From assembly GCA_964494395.1 (NCBI GenBank), contig CAZBTI010000017.1:1-37504 (forward strand): 37,504 nt of DNA, written 5' to 3'. This document shows positions 7,982 to 15,841 of the stretch, in pieces. The position numbers were made by a program, and so were the translations under genes. Within the stretch, counting starts at the first letter, position 1, and each line of letters opens with the position of its first letter. Origin of the DNA: SHLQ01 sp964494395. GTDB taxonomy: Bacteria; Actinomycetota; Acidimicrobiia; Acidimicrobiales; SHLQ01. Below the pieces are notes generated by a model that was given only the letters and a program-made list of their open reading frames with translations, had not been told where the DNA came from and ran no database searches.

Positions 7982-8036
7982 GGGATCGCTTAATCAACCT
8001 GTCCACGAGTGAGTCCTACCGCTGACCTCGATACAG
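7982..8036. repeat. Right copy of 55-bp exact duplication flanking the first N gap
   Basis: Identical to 7827-7881; see that entry. It carries only the right half of the operator inverted repeat (GCTTAATC), so it is not a second complete operator. Confidence 0.9.
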
Positions 8037-8042
8037 CTGAGG

Positions 8043-8079
8043 CTCTCAACAGAGGGGACTGAGGTTGGGGCGTTGAGAG
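8043..8079. other. Inverted repeat downstream of coxG
   Basis: CTCTCAAC (8043-8050) and its perfect complement GTTGAGAG (8072-8079) enclose a 21-nt loop, 34 bp past the coxG stop. It may form a hairpin in the coxG transcript or serve as a protein site. No T-run follows on either strand, so calling it a terminator would be speculative. Confidence 0.3.
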
Positions 8080-8112
8080 ACCGTGCGGGCCTGTGCCAGG
8101 GCTCCACGTCCG

Positions 8113-8766
8113 TCAGCGGAAAATCCGCCAGATCAGCGCGAGCACAACGACGGCAACTCCGGCCGGTGCGAAGCGCTTTGCTACGGAGTCGCCAGCGATG
8201 TCGAGAAGGTCGAGGACCTCGTCGTCATCGTCCTGTGCTTGCCCGGATGGTGAAGTCACACCAGCGGTGTCGGAATCCTCCGTGGACTCAGCGCTGGCTG
8301 CCGCCACGTCTTCGCTCATCTCCGGCTCGCGAATCTTGGCTTCGAGACACTCTGCGAACTGGCCCAGCAGCTTGGTCGAGACGTCCTGCATGACGCCTCT
8401 ACCGAACTGTGCCACCTTGCCCGAAACTTTGAGGTCGGTTTCGATGTCGACCCGGGTCTGATCTCCTTCGGCGGTCATCTGTGCGGTGATCAGCGCTTGC
8501 GCGTTTCCGGCTCCGCGCACGTCGCGACCCTTTCCGTCGATCACCGCTCTGTAGTTTGCATCGTCTTTCTCAACGAAGTTGGCCGTGCCCTTGTACTCGG
8601 AGGTCACGGGCCCAACTTTGACCTTGATACCGCCGGAGTACTCTCCATCGCTGTGGTCGGTGAGCTTTGCTCCAGGCAGGCAGGGAGCAATGGTCGGGAT
8701 ATCGGTGAGGAGCTCCCACGCCTCGTCTATCGGTGCGTCGACGGTAAAGGTGTTCTCGATCTTCAT
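8113..8766 (-). CDS. coxG: CoxG, SRPBCC-family membrane-anchoring protein
   Basis: A 217-residue CoxG-family protein. Residues 1 to about 145 form an SRPBCC/START-like domain (starts KIENTFTVDAPIDEAWELL; contains PGAKLT and GRGVMQDVSTKL). An acidic Ser/Asp/Glu-rich linker follows, then a C-terminal hydrophobic segment (PAGVAVVVLALIW) ending RIFR. In Oligotropha CoxG recruits CO dehydrogenase to the cytoplasmic membrane, and homologues bind quinones to deliver them to hydrogenases or CO dehydrogenases (established for the family). The frame extends upstream to 8826, but ATG 8766 has GGA at proper distance and starts the conserved domain. It carries its own copy of the cox operator and could read through into coxMSL. 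Confidence 0.9.
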   Translation of the reverse strand: MKIENTFTVDAPIDEAWELLTDIPTIAPCLPGAKLTDHSDGEYSGGIKVKVGPVTSEYKGTANFVEKDDANYRAVIDGKGRDVRGAGNAQALITAQMTAEGDQTRVDIETDLKVSGKVAQFGRGVMQDVSTKLLGQFAECLEAKIREPEMSEDVAAASAESTEDSDTAGVTSPSGQAQDDDDEVLDLLDIAGDSVAKRFAPAGVAVVVLALIWRIFR

Positions 8767-8821
8767 CTCGGGTCCTTGTCGTAGGTCTGGTTGGACACGT
8801 TTCCAGCGGCTCACTAACGTC

Positions 8822-8849
8822 GTCAACGTGACTTAAGCAAAGGCTTAAT
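8822..8849. promoter_or_regulatory. Putative LysR-type operator between coxG and the regulator gene
   Basis: A perfect inverted repeat TTAAGC-AAAG-GCTTAA (8833-8848) adjoins GTCAACGTG. It shares the 16-mer CTTAAGTCACGTTGAC (read toward coxG) with the coxM promoter. It lies 67 bp upstream of the coxG ATG and 21 bp upstream of the divergent regulator's GTG. It is placed to activate coxG and to repress the regulator itself, a common LysR arrangement. Confidence 0.65.
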
Positions 8850-8869
8850 TTGGATGTTCGGGGGAACGG

Positions 8870-9808
8870 GTGACGCCAACGCAGCTTCGATGTTTCGCAA
8901 CGATCGTGCGCACTGGGTCTGTTCGCTCTGCCGCCGCCGAGCTCGGAGTCACCGAGGCTGCGGTCTCTGGAAACGTCGGAACGCTCCGCAAAGAGCTCGA
9001 CGACTCTCTGTTTAGCCGGTCACGGCACGGCTTGGTCTTTACTCCTGGCGGACTTCGCTTGGCTCATCGTGCTGTCGAGATGTTGGGCCTGCAAGAACAA
9101 ACCAAACGCGAAGTTCACGATGCTCATAGTGGACGGCGACTGCTTCGAATCGCGGCCACCAGCATGTTTGCCGAGTACGCAGCTCCAGGGTTGATCGAGC
9201 TCTTCTCGCAGCGGGCTGATGATCTCGAAGTCGAGTTACTCGTGCATCCATCGTCGCGATTCAACGAGTTGCTCATCAGCCACGGTGCCGACGTAGCGAT
9301 TGGCCCAAAGGCCTCCGGTCCGCTGCCCCTTGGGCTGCAGTCGGCGGAGTTTCTCCGGTACGACGTCGTCGCGGTGAAGTCTCCGTCGCTCGCTTTTGAG
9401 CATCTTGGCGAGCTGACGTGGTTCCTCGGCCCGTCGGCGGTTGAAACGCTCGGCGTCTCGCAGTTCATCCTCGAACGAGCGGCCGTGGATCCAAGGCAGC
9501 AGCGGATCTATGGCAACCACGCCGCGGCCGTGACCGAGGCTCGGAATGGAAACGGTATTGCACTCTCGCCACGCTTCGCGGTGAAGGATGCCATAGCCGA
9601 TGGTTCGCTGGTCGAGGTAGACGATCGCCGTTGTCGAGCAACGGGTACGTGGGCTGCGAGTACCTTGCAGCGCGACCGCAGCACGGCAGTTGCGAGGGAG
9701 ATTCAGCGGTTTGTGAGCACGCCGCGAGCTATTCAGGCCATGCTCAACGGTTCGGGCAGTGAGGTTCAGCGCTTCCAACCGAGCGTGCATATCACCCTTT
9801 GGAGCTAG
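8870..9808 (+). CDS. LysR-type transcriptional regulator, probable regulator of the cox genes
   Basis: A 312-residue LysR-family protein. The N-terminal winged helix-turn-helix (TPTQLRCFATIVRTGSV, then AAAELGVTEAAVSGNVGTLR) is followed by a substrate-binding effector domain. GTG at 8870 is preceded by GGGG; no better start is visible. It is transcribed divergently from coxG with a palindromic site in between. A LysR-type activator (CutR) is known to control CO dehydrogenase genes in a carboxydotrophic Mycobacterium. Analogous function here is inferred from position and from the paired operators; the effector is unknown. Confidence 0.9.
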   Translation: MTPTQLRCFATIVRTGSVRSAAAELGVTEAAVSGNVGTLRKELDDSLFSRSRHGLVFTPGGLRLAHRAVEMLGLQEQTKREVHDAHSGRRLLRIAATSMFAEYAAPGLIELFSQRADDLEVELLVHPSSRFNELLISHGADVAIGPKASGPLPLGLQSAEFLRYDVVAVKSPSLAFEHLGELTWFLGPSAVETLGVSQFILERAAVDPRQQRIYGNHAAAVTEARNGNGIALSPRFAVKDAIADGSLVEVDDRRCRATGTWAASTLQRDRSTAVAREIQRFVSTPRAIQAMLNGSGSEVQRFQPSVHITLWS

Positions 9809-9845
9809 TTGTTCTGTGCGTTTGGACTGTTGAGATTGATCCCAA

Positions 9846-9874
9846 TTGACAAATACATACTGAGTATGCATACT
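9846..9874 (+). promoter_or_regulatory. padR operon promoter, probably leaderless
   Basis: A perfect -35 TTGACA (9846-9851), a 17-bp spacer and CATACT as -10 (9869-9874). The expected transcription start is within one or two bases of the padR ATG (9883), and there is no Shine-Dalgarno sequence, so the mRNA should be leaderless or nearly so. The -10 box lies within the palindromic operator. Confidence 0.65.
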
Positions 9875-9884
9875 CAGTATGTAT
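9853..9884. promoter_or_regulatory. 32-bp perfect palindrome, probable PadR operator
   Basis: The left half-site ATACATACTGAGTATG is followed directly by its exact reverse complement, 32 bp without mismatch. It covers the spacer and the -10 box and ends on the first two bases of the padR ATG. PadR proteins commonly bind ATAC/GTAT-rich palindromes and repress their own operon. Bound repressor here would block polymerase completely. Confidence 0.8.
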
Positions 9885-10470
9885 GGGAATTCGAGAAGGA
9901 CTACTAGGCCTCCTAGGCGACGGGCCGAAGTATGGCTATCAACTCAAAGGCGACTTTGAAGCTGCGACCGGCGAAGCGTGGCCGCTCAATGTTGGGCAGG
10001 TGTACACCACGCTCCAACGCCTCGAGCGCGATGGCTTGGTCGTTGCGGCCGATACCGATGCCGACGGCAAGGTGTCCTACGAGCTCACAGAGTCTGGCCG
10101 TGAAGAGTTCGTCGGGTGGATGACCACCCCAGAGACACGCACCGTGCCAACTCGAGATGAGGTCGCAATGAAGGTCCTGATCGCCACGGTCTCGACAGAC
10201 GTCGACCCGCTCTTGGTGATCGGCGAGCAACGTCGGGCAACGATGGCCAATCTCCAGGACTACACACGCCTTCGTGCAAAGGCCGATGGGACAACCCGAG
10301 CCGAGGTTGCTTGGTTGCTCCAACTCGACCGCCTCGTGCTGCTTCGTCAAGCGGAACTCCGGTGGCTTGATGACGTCGAGCAGCGCTTATCGGACCTTCC
10401 TGTAGACCCAGCTGCTTCACAAGCTGAAGCAAATATCGCTCTCAACGACGCTCAGGAGATTCCATCATGA
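9883..10470 (+). CDS. PadR-family transcriptional regulator
   Basis: A 195-residue protein. The N-terminal PadR winged helix (GLLGLLGDGPKYGYQLKGDFE, then VGQVYTTLQRLERDGLV and YELTESGREEF) is followed by a C-terminal Vir-type helical dimerisation domain rich in Leu, Arg and Glu. Such regulators usually sense drugs or envelope stress and repress a linked transporter. The start codon is the 3' end of the 32-bp palindrome, and no ribosome-binding site precedes it. Its stop overlaps the start of the ABC ATPase gene (ATGA). Confidence 0.93.
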   Translation: MGIREGLLGLLGDGPKYGYQLKGDFEAATGEAWPLNVGQVYTTLQRLERDGLVVAADTDADGKVSYELTESGREEFVGWMTTPETRTVPTRDEVAMKVLIATVSTDVDPLLVIGEQRRATMANLQDYTRLRAKADGTTRAEVAWLLQLDRLVLLRQAELRWLDDVEQRLSDLPVDPAASQAEANIALNDAQEIPS

Positions 10471-11186
10471 ACTCACTCATTCGCCTCGACCAGGTTTCGA
10501 AACGGTTCCCGAACGGTGACGTCGAAACCCATGCGCTCCAGTCCGTCGACTTCGAACTCGCTCCTGGAGAGTTCGTTGCCGTTATCGGCCGATCGGGCTC
10601 GGGAAAGTCGACCCTGCTCAACGTATGTGCGGGTATCGAACGAGCCGATGGTGGTTCGGTCGAGGTCGCTGGTCGGTCGCTGACAGACGCAAGCGCTCAC
10701 GAGCTAGCCGATATCCGGCGAAAGCACATTGGTGTCGTGTTCCAAAGCTTGAATCTTCTGCCGTCGTTGACCGCCATCGAAAATGTCTCGCTTCCCCTCG
10801 AACTCGGTGGTGAACGTGTGTCCTCCGCTCGTGAGAGTGCCGCAGAGGCCCTTGCCAAAGTTGGACTATCGCAACGGGGTGAGCAGTTTCCGGATCAACT
10901 CTCGGGTGGAGAACGACAGCGTGTAGCGATCGCCCGTGCGGTCGTTGGGGAGCGGCGAATTCTGCTCGCCGACGAACCGACCGGCGCCCTCGACGAGCGC
11001 ACCGGCGACGAAGTGTTGAGTCTTCTGCAGGCACAAACCGACGCCGGTGTCGGTGTAGTTATGGTCACTCATGACTCGGCCCTCGCAGCGCTCGCCGATC
11101 GTGTGATCGAGATTCGAGACGGGCAGATCGTCTCGACATTCACTCGCCCGGACACCGATCTAGAACTCAGCGAGGTGTGGTCGTGA
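10467..11186 (+). CDS. ABC transporter ATP-binding protein, MacB/LolD type
   Basis: A 239-residue ABC ATPase. Walker A is GRSGSGKST (41-49), Q-loop VFQSLNLLP (91-99), signature LSGGERQ (145-151), Walker B ILLADE (165-170), D-loop GALDE and H-loop His202. The sequence belongs to the MacB/LolD/FtsE group that partners FtsX-like permeases and powers mechanotransmission or extrusion rather than classical import. It is coupled to padR upstream (ATGA) and to the permease downstream (GTGA), so the three genes form one operon. Substrate cannot be read from the sequence; drug or peptide extrusion is likely from the family. Confidence 0.94.
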   Translation: MNSLIRLDQVSKRFPNGDVETHALQSVDFELAPGEFVAVIGRSGSGKSTLLNVCAGIERADGGSVEVAGRSLTDASAHELADIRRKHIGVVFQSLNLLPSLTAIENVSLPLELGGERVSSARESAAEALAKVGLSQRGEQFPDQLSGGERQRVAIARAVVGERRILLADEPTGALDERTGDEVLSLLQAQTDAGVGVVMVTHDSALAALADRVIEIRDGQIVSTFTRPDTDLELSEVWS

Positions 11187-13510
11187 AGTCTGCGCTTGCG
11201 AACCCGGCGGTGTGGCGCTTGGTGCGTCGTGGGATTGTTCGAAACAAGGGGCGCACGTTCGCGCTGTTTATGTTGACGTTTCTGCCGGTCGGCTTCGTTG
11301 CGTTCACCAGTGTTGCGCTGTTCTCAAATGTTCGTGAGCCATCCGCAGAGTCGGTGTTCGGGAATGCCGATGCTGTCGTGCGGTCGCGCCCGATCGAAAC
11401 GATTGTCGAACAATTCCCTGATGCTGAGATCGTGAGCTGGTCAGAGTTCGACGTCTCGTTTGCTGACACTGTTTGGCGAGTTGCAGATGTGCCGATTGAG
11501 AACCCGTTGCTCATTGGCTTCGGCGACGGGGGTCCAGCGCTGACCGACCTGCTCGCCAGTGGACGATTTCCGTCCGCTGACGGAGAAGTCGCTTTGACTC
11601 GTGAAGGAGCCGAGACCTTTGGGTCATCGGTCGAACTGGGCATGAGGATCCCCTTTGGAGATGTAGAGCTGTCGATCGTCGGTCTGCTTCGCGACCCAGT
11701 ACGGTTCGAGCCGCACCGACTATTCGTCAACGACGGAGCCATCGACGAGCTCGCAGTTCAAGCTCGGTCTACTGAACAAATCACCACCACGAGTCTCGTC
11801 GAGTCCGAGGAGCTTCTAGCCGGCATCAATTCTGGCGATACAAGAAGCTCTCTCGTCGACATGACTCGGGACAACTTCAGAGATCAGCCGGTCAGTCCTT
11901 TCGACCCTTTCGACGAAGGACCCGACGATTCGACATTCGCTGGATTGTTTACCCTCGGGCTCTCGGTCACTACCGGAGCGATCGCATATGCCGCCTGGGG
12001 TAGTTCCGCCCGCCGTCGCTTGCGTGACGTGGGTCTACTGATTTCGGGAGGAGCTAACGAACGTCAGTCCATCGTGATGCAAGCGGGTCAGGGATTCGTC
12101 ATTTCATTGACCGCTGCGCTGGCTGGTATTGGGGTTGTTGTGACTGGACTTGAAGCCAGCGGGTTCGCTCCCTCTGCTTGGCCGATCGGTGCGTTTGCCT
12201 CCTCACTTGTCGTTGCTGTTTCTGTGGCAACGGCGGCTGCGTGGTGGCCAGCGGCACAGGCGGCGAGGGCGCCATTGACGGCAACACTGCAAGGTCGGAT
12301 GCCGAACTCGCCTGTAGCCCTCAAGTTCACCCTCGGCGGTGCCGCTGGAATAGCCGCTGGAATCGTCTTGCTCGTCGTTTCCAACAACGCTGACGGTCCT
12401 TTGGTGACCTTCCTCACCGGTATCGTCGGCCTGATCTGTATCGCCATCGGGGCCATCCCCTTGCTATCTCGGCTCTTCCAAGTCGGTGGAGCGACCCGAC
12501 TGGGGTCGCAGGTACCTGCAAACCTCCGTTTGGTACTCCGCTCGCTGGCCCGCAATGGATTTCGATCGGCAGCTGCGACGTTGGGTATCGGGGCTGTCGT
12601 GGCGGTGATCTGGATTGCGGCGGTCGACGATCAGCAGCAGAACCTAGAATCCGTTCAGAGAACCACGTCGGCGCAGCCAGAAACTCTTTTTGGTGACGAT
12701 GGCGCGGTGATTTTCGACCACACCAGGTCGATCGTGATCTCCGGAGTCAATCCAGAGGTCCGGCAAGCTCTAGCAGAGCAAGTTGCTGAAGTAACCGGAG
12801 CAACCGAGAGCATCACGCTATTGGGCTACGTCACTTCCCAAGGTGCTGATGTCTTGGCAGTGACCACAGAAACAGCTGACTTCCCAAACCTCAGCCGAGG
12901 GACTCCAATTGTCAGCCGAGGGACTCCAGTTGGCAGCCGAGGGACTCCCCTAATCGAATTCCACGATGTCTTGTTGGCGAGGAACGGTCCGATTGCGGGG
13001 TGGGAGCGTGTTCCGATCCAAGACCTCGAAGTGGTGACCGTCCTCGATCCGGGACAGCTCGATGCGCTCGGCGGTCTTCGCGATCACCGCGCAATCATCG
13101 CCCCTTCGTCGGCTACATCGATCGACATTCCGATCGAGATCACCTTTGTTCGAGTCTTACTATGGATCGGCACGGTGATCGGCGCCCTCGTCATTGCATT
13201 CGTCATGTTTATCGTCTCCTCGGAGGTCGCCCCCGAACTGGCTACGTTGGGATTGTTAGGGACCTCGCGTCGATTCCGGCAGAAATTCTTTGCCACACAG
13301 ACGCTCGTGCTCACCGGTGCCGGGGTCGCCTCGGGATTACTCGCTGGGACGGCCATCCGCCTGGTCGGAAGCGGCGGACTTCCCATCCCGGTCGCCATAC
13401 TCTTCACCCTGATCCTGCTGCCGGTCGGCTTCGCTGCCGGCAGCTACCTCCTCAGCTGGCGGCCGAACCGTGGTGGATCGCACACAGCTCGTGAGAAGCT
13501 CGCAGTTTGA
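11183..13510 (+). CDS. FtsX-like ABC transporter permease
   Basis: A large permease of about 775 residues with two FtsX-like units. An N-terminal membrane span (FALFMLTFLPVGFVAFTSVALF) leads to an extracytoplasmic domain. A first FtsX core follows (GLSVTTGAIAYAAWGSSARRRLRDVGLL, further spans to about residue 360), then additional spans, a second extracytoplasmic domain and a final FtsX core. GTG 11183 was chosen because it overlaps the ATPase stop (GTGA) with GAGG 6 nt upstream; an in-frame GTG two codons earlier is possible. A 21-bp tandem triplication (12892-12954) adds the 7-residue repeat SRGTPxx three times in the second outer domain. Confidence 0.9.
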   Translation: MKSALANPAVWRLVRRGIVRNKGRTFALFMLTFLPVGFVAFTSVALFSNVREPSAESVFGNADAVVRSRPIETIVEQFPDAEIVSWSEFDVSFADTVWRVADVPIENPLLIGFGDGGPALTDLLASGRFPSADGEVALTREGAETFGSSVELGMRIPFGDVELSIVGLLRDPVRFEPHRLFVNDGAIDELAVQARSTEQITTTSLVESEELLAGINSGDTRSSLVDMTRDNFRDQPVSPFDPFDEGPDDSTFAGLFTLGLSVTTGAIAYAAWGSSARRRLRDVGLLISGGANERQSIVMQAGQGFVISLTAALAGIGVVVTGLEASGFAPSAWPIGAFASSLVVAVSVATAAAWWPAAQAARAPLTATLQGRMPNSPVALKFTLGGAAGIAAGIVLLVVSNNADGPLVTFLTGIVGLICIAIGAIPLLSRLFQVGGATRLGSQVPANLRLVLRSLARNGFRSAAATLGIGAVVAVIWIAAVDDQQQNLESVQRTTSAQPETLFGDDGAVIFDHTRSIVISGVNPEVRQALAEQVAEVTGATESITLLGYVTSQGADVLAVTTETADFPNLSRGTPIVSRGTPVGSRGTPLIEFHDVLLARNGPIAGWERVPIQDLEVVTVLDPGQLDALGGLRDHRAIIAPSSATSIDIPIEITFVRVLLWIGTVIGALVIAFVMFIVSSEVAPELATLGLLGTSRRFRQKFFATQTLVLTGAGVASGLLAGTAIRLVGSGGLPIPVAILFTLILLPVGFAAGSYLLSWRPNRGGSHTAREKLAV
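12892..12954 (+). repeat. In-frame 21-bp tandem repeat, three copies, inside the permease gene
   Basis: Three consecutive 21-bp units share the 15-mer CAGCCGAGGGACTCC; the last 6 bp of each unit differ. They encode SRGTPIV, SRGTPVG and SRGTPLI. Because the unit is a multiple of three, copy changes keep the frame. The location corresponds to an extracytoplasmic loop. Confidence 0.95.
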
Positions 13511-13558
13511 GCCCGTAATCGCGTTCGAACAGAACGCAGGTTCGATAGGGTGCGGTCG

Positions 13559-15841
13559 ATGACTACTGAGCTGATCGACGGCCTGAACCAGGCGCAGGAA
13601 GATGCCGTGCTGCATGAGGGTGGTCCGCTGCTGATCATCGCCGGAGCCGGATCGGGCAAGACCCGCGTGCTCACGCACCGCATTGCCCATCTCATTCAAG
13701 AACGACGGGTATCGCCGTTTGAGATCTTGGCGATCACGTTCACCAACAAGGCCGCCGACGAGATGAAACACCGCGTGGGTGCCCTCGTCGGGCCGGTTGC
13801 CGAGAAGATGTGGGTCAGTACGTTCCATTCGGCGTGCGTGCGCATCCTGCGGCGCGACGCCGACCGTCTGGGCTTCCCATCGTCGTTCACCATCTACGAC
13901 CAAGCCGATGCGGTTCGCCTGACCGGATATGTGCTGCGAGACCTGAACCTCGATTCGAAGAAGTTTCCGCCTCGTACGGTTCACTCCGCCATCAGTTCGG
14001 CGAAGAACGACTACAAGACCGTGGCCCAGTACACCGAAGCCGCAGCGACGATCTTCGAGCGCAAGATCGCAGAGGTCTACGCCGAGTACCAAGCCCGCCT
14101 GTTAAAGGCGGGAGCGATGGACTTCGACGATCTACTTTTCAACACCGTCGAGCTGTTCAAGAAGCACCCCGATGTCCTCGAGCATTACCAACGTCGTTTC
14201 AAACACGTACTCGTCGACGAGTACCAGGACACCAACTCGGTCCAGAACGCCATCGTCACCATGCTCGCTGAGGCACATCGCCAAGTGTGCGTCGTCGGCG
14301 ACGGCGATCAATCGATCTACCGGTTCCGCGGCGCCGACATCCGCAACATCCTCGAATTCGAAACAACCTTCCCCGACGCGCAGGTCGTACTGCTCGAACA
14401 GAACTACCGCAGCACCCAAACAGTCCTCGATGCTGCCAACGCGGTCATCGAAAACAACGAGGGTCGCAAGCCGAAGGAGTTGTGGACCGAGCAAGGCGAC
14501 GGCGAGAAGATCCTTCGCTACTTCGCCGACGACGAAACCGACGAAGCCCAATGGGTTACCCACGAACTGGCCCGCATCCACGAAGGCGGCCTCCACCGCT
14601 GGGGCGACATGGCCGTCTTCTATCGAACCAATGCACAGAGCCGTGCGCTCGAGGAATACCTCGTTCGGGTCAACATCCCGTACAAGGTGGTCGGCGGCAC
14701 TCGCTTCTATGACCGCCGCGAAGTCAAAGATGCCATGGCGTACCTGAAGGCCGTGGTAAACCCGGTCGACGAGGTCAGCATGAAGCGAATCCTCAATACG
14801 CCAAAGCGAGGCGTTGGCGATTCGTCGGTTGCGAAACTCGATCAGTGGGCGGCCATGATGGGCGTGCCGTTCATCGAGGCACTTCGCAACTACGACGAGG
14901 CAGGAATCTCGGGACGTGCACCCAAGGGCATCGACGAATTTCTCGTGCTCATCGACGGCGCCGCGGAGAAGCTTGCCGACACTGGCCCAGCCGAAATGCT
15001 GCGCTACCTCCTCGACGCCTCGGGTTACATGGCCGAGCTCGAAGAAGAGCGTTCGATCGAGGCTGAAGGTCGTCTCGAGAACCTCGCCGAACTCGTCGGT
15101 GGCGCCGAAGACTTCGAATCGATCGAAGAGTTTCTCGAACAGGTCAGTCTTGTGGCCGACACCGACAGTCTCGATGAAGACGAGAGCCAAGTCGTCTTGA
15201 TGACGTTGCACTCGGCCAAGGGCCTCGAATATCCGATCGTCTTCCTCATCGGCCTCGAAGACGGCGTGTTTCCGCACATGCGGTCGCTCGGCGAACCCCG
15301 AGAACTCGAAGAAGAACGGCGCCTCGCGTATGTCGGTATCACCCGCGCACGAGAGCGCCTATTTCTCTCGCATGCGTGGAGCCGCATGCTGCACGGCACG
15401 ACGCAATACAACCCGCCGAGTCGTTTCCTCGACGAGATTCCAAGCGGTCTCGTGCAAGACGCCGAGGGCAGTCGGTCTCGGCGGTCGTCGTCGAGTTTCG
15501 GGTCGAGCGGCACAAGCTATGGCCGTGGTTCGCGAACCGGCTCGTCCTATGGCGGCGGTGGCTCTTCATACGGTGGCTACTCGGCAGCCGATCGCGACCG
15601 TTCTCGGGCTGCGAACCGAGAGTCGATGGTCGAGGCCGCAATGAAACGCAGCGGTCCAACGCCATCGGGGGCCGATGAGATTGGCCTCAAAATCGGCGAC
15701 GATGTTCGCCACGCAAAGTTTGGCGAAGGTGTCATCATCGACATCAGCGGCGCCGGCGACAAAGCAGAAGCCCGAGTCAACTTCTCGGGCGCAGGTGAGA
15801 AGCAACTTCTCCTCAGCTGGGCACCGCTGGAGAAGATCTAG
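13559..15841 (+). CDS. pcrA: ATP-dependent DNA helicase PcrA/UvrD
   Basis: Superfamily 1A 3'-5' DNA helicase, 760 residues, acting in repair, plasmid replication and removal of stalled RNA polymerase. Motifs in order: Q-motif LNQAQEDAV, Walker A AGAGSGKT (28-35), Ia TFTNKAADEM, II VLVDEYQDTN (about 220), III VVGDGDQSIYRFRGAD, IV QNYRST, V TLHSAKGLEYPIVF, VI EERRLAYVGITRARERL. A Ser/Gly/Tyr-rich linker leads to the C-terminal Tudor-like fold (VRHAKFGEGVI), which in PcrA contacts RNA polymerase. ATG 13559 is preferred over GTG 13550 because AGGG stands 8 nt before it. The stop overlaps the convergent gene's stop within CTAG. Confidence 0.96.
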   Translation: MTTELIDGLNQAQEDAVLHEGGPLLIIAGAGSGKTRVLTHRIAHLIQERRVSPFEILAITFTNKAADEMKHRVGALVGPVAEKMWVSTFHSACVRILRRDADRLGFPSSFTIYDQADAVRLTGYVLRDLNLDSKKFPPRTVHSAISSAKNDYKTVAQYTEAAATIFERKIAEVYAEYQARLLKAGAMDFDDLLFNTVELFKKHPDVLEHYQRRFKHVLVDEYQDTNSVQNAIVTMLAEAHRQVCVVGDGDQSIYRFRGADIRNILEFETTFPDAQVVLLEQNYRSTQTVLDAANAVIENNEGRKPKELWTEQGDGEKILRYFADDETDEAQWVTHELARIHEGGLHRWGDMAVFYRTNAQSRALEEYLVRVNIPYKVVGGTRFYDRREVKDAMAYLKAVVNPVDEVSMKRILNTPKRGVGDSSVAKLDQWAAMMGVPFIEALRNYDEAGISGRAPKGIDEFLVLIDGAAEKLADTGPAEMLRYLLDASGYMAELEEERSIEAEGRLENLAELVGGAEDFESIEEFLEQVSLVADTDSLDEDESQVVLMTLHSAKGLEYPIVFLIGLEDGVFPHMRSLGEPRELEEERRLAYVGITRARERLFLSHAWSRMLHGTTQYNPPSRFLDEIPSGLVQDAEGSRSRRSSSSFGSSGTSYGRGSRTGSSYGGGGSSYGGYSAADRDRSRAANRESMVEAAMKRSGPTPSGADEIGLKIGDDVRHAKFGEGVIIDISGAGDKAEARVNFSGAGEKQLLLSWAPLEKI

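Noticed and set aside
7827..8036. The 55-bp duplication as a direct repeat or attachment site
   Set aside because: It exactly abuts the 100-N filler on both sides, so an assembly overlap explains it better.
13521..13546. Possible SOS (LexA) box before pcrA: TCGAAC and GTTCGA
   Set aside because: The half-sites are separated by 9 bp, whereas the actinobacterial LexA box needs 4. The GTTCGAAC core is short enough to be chance.
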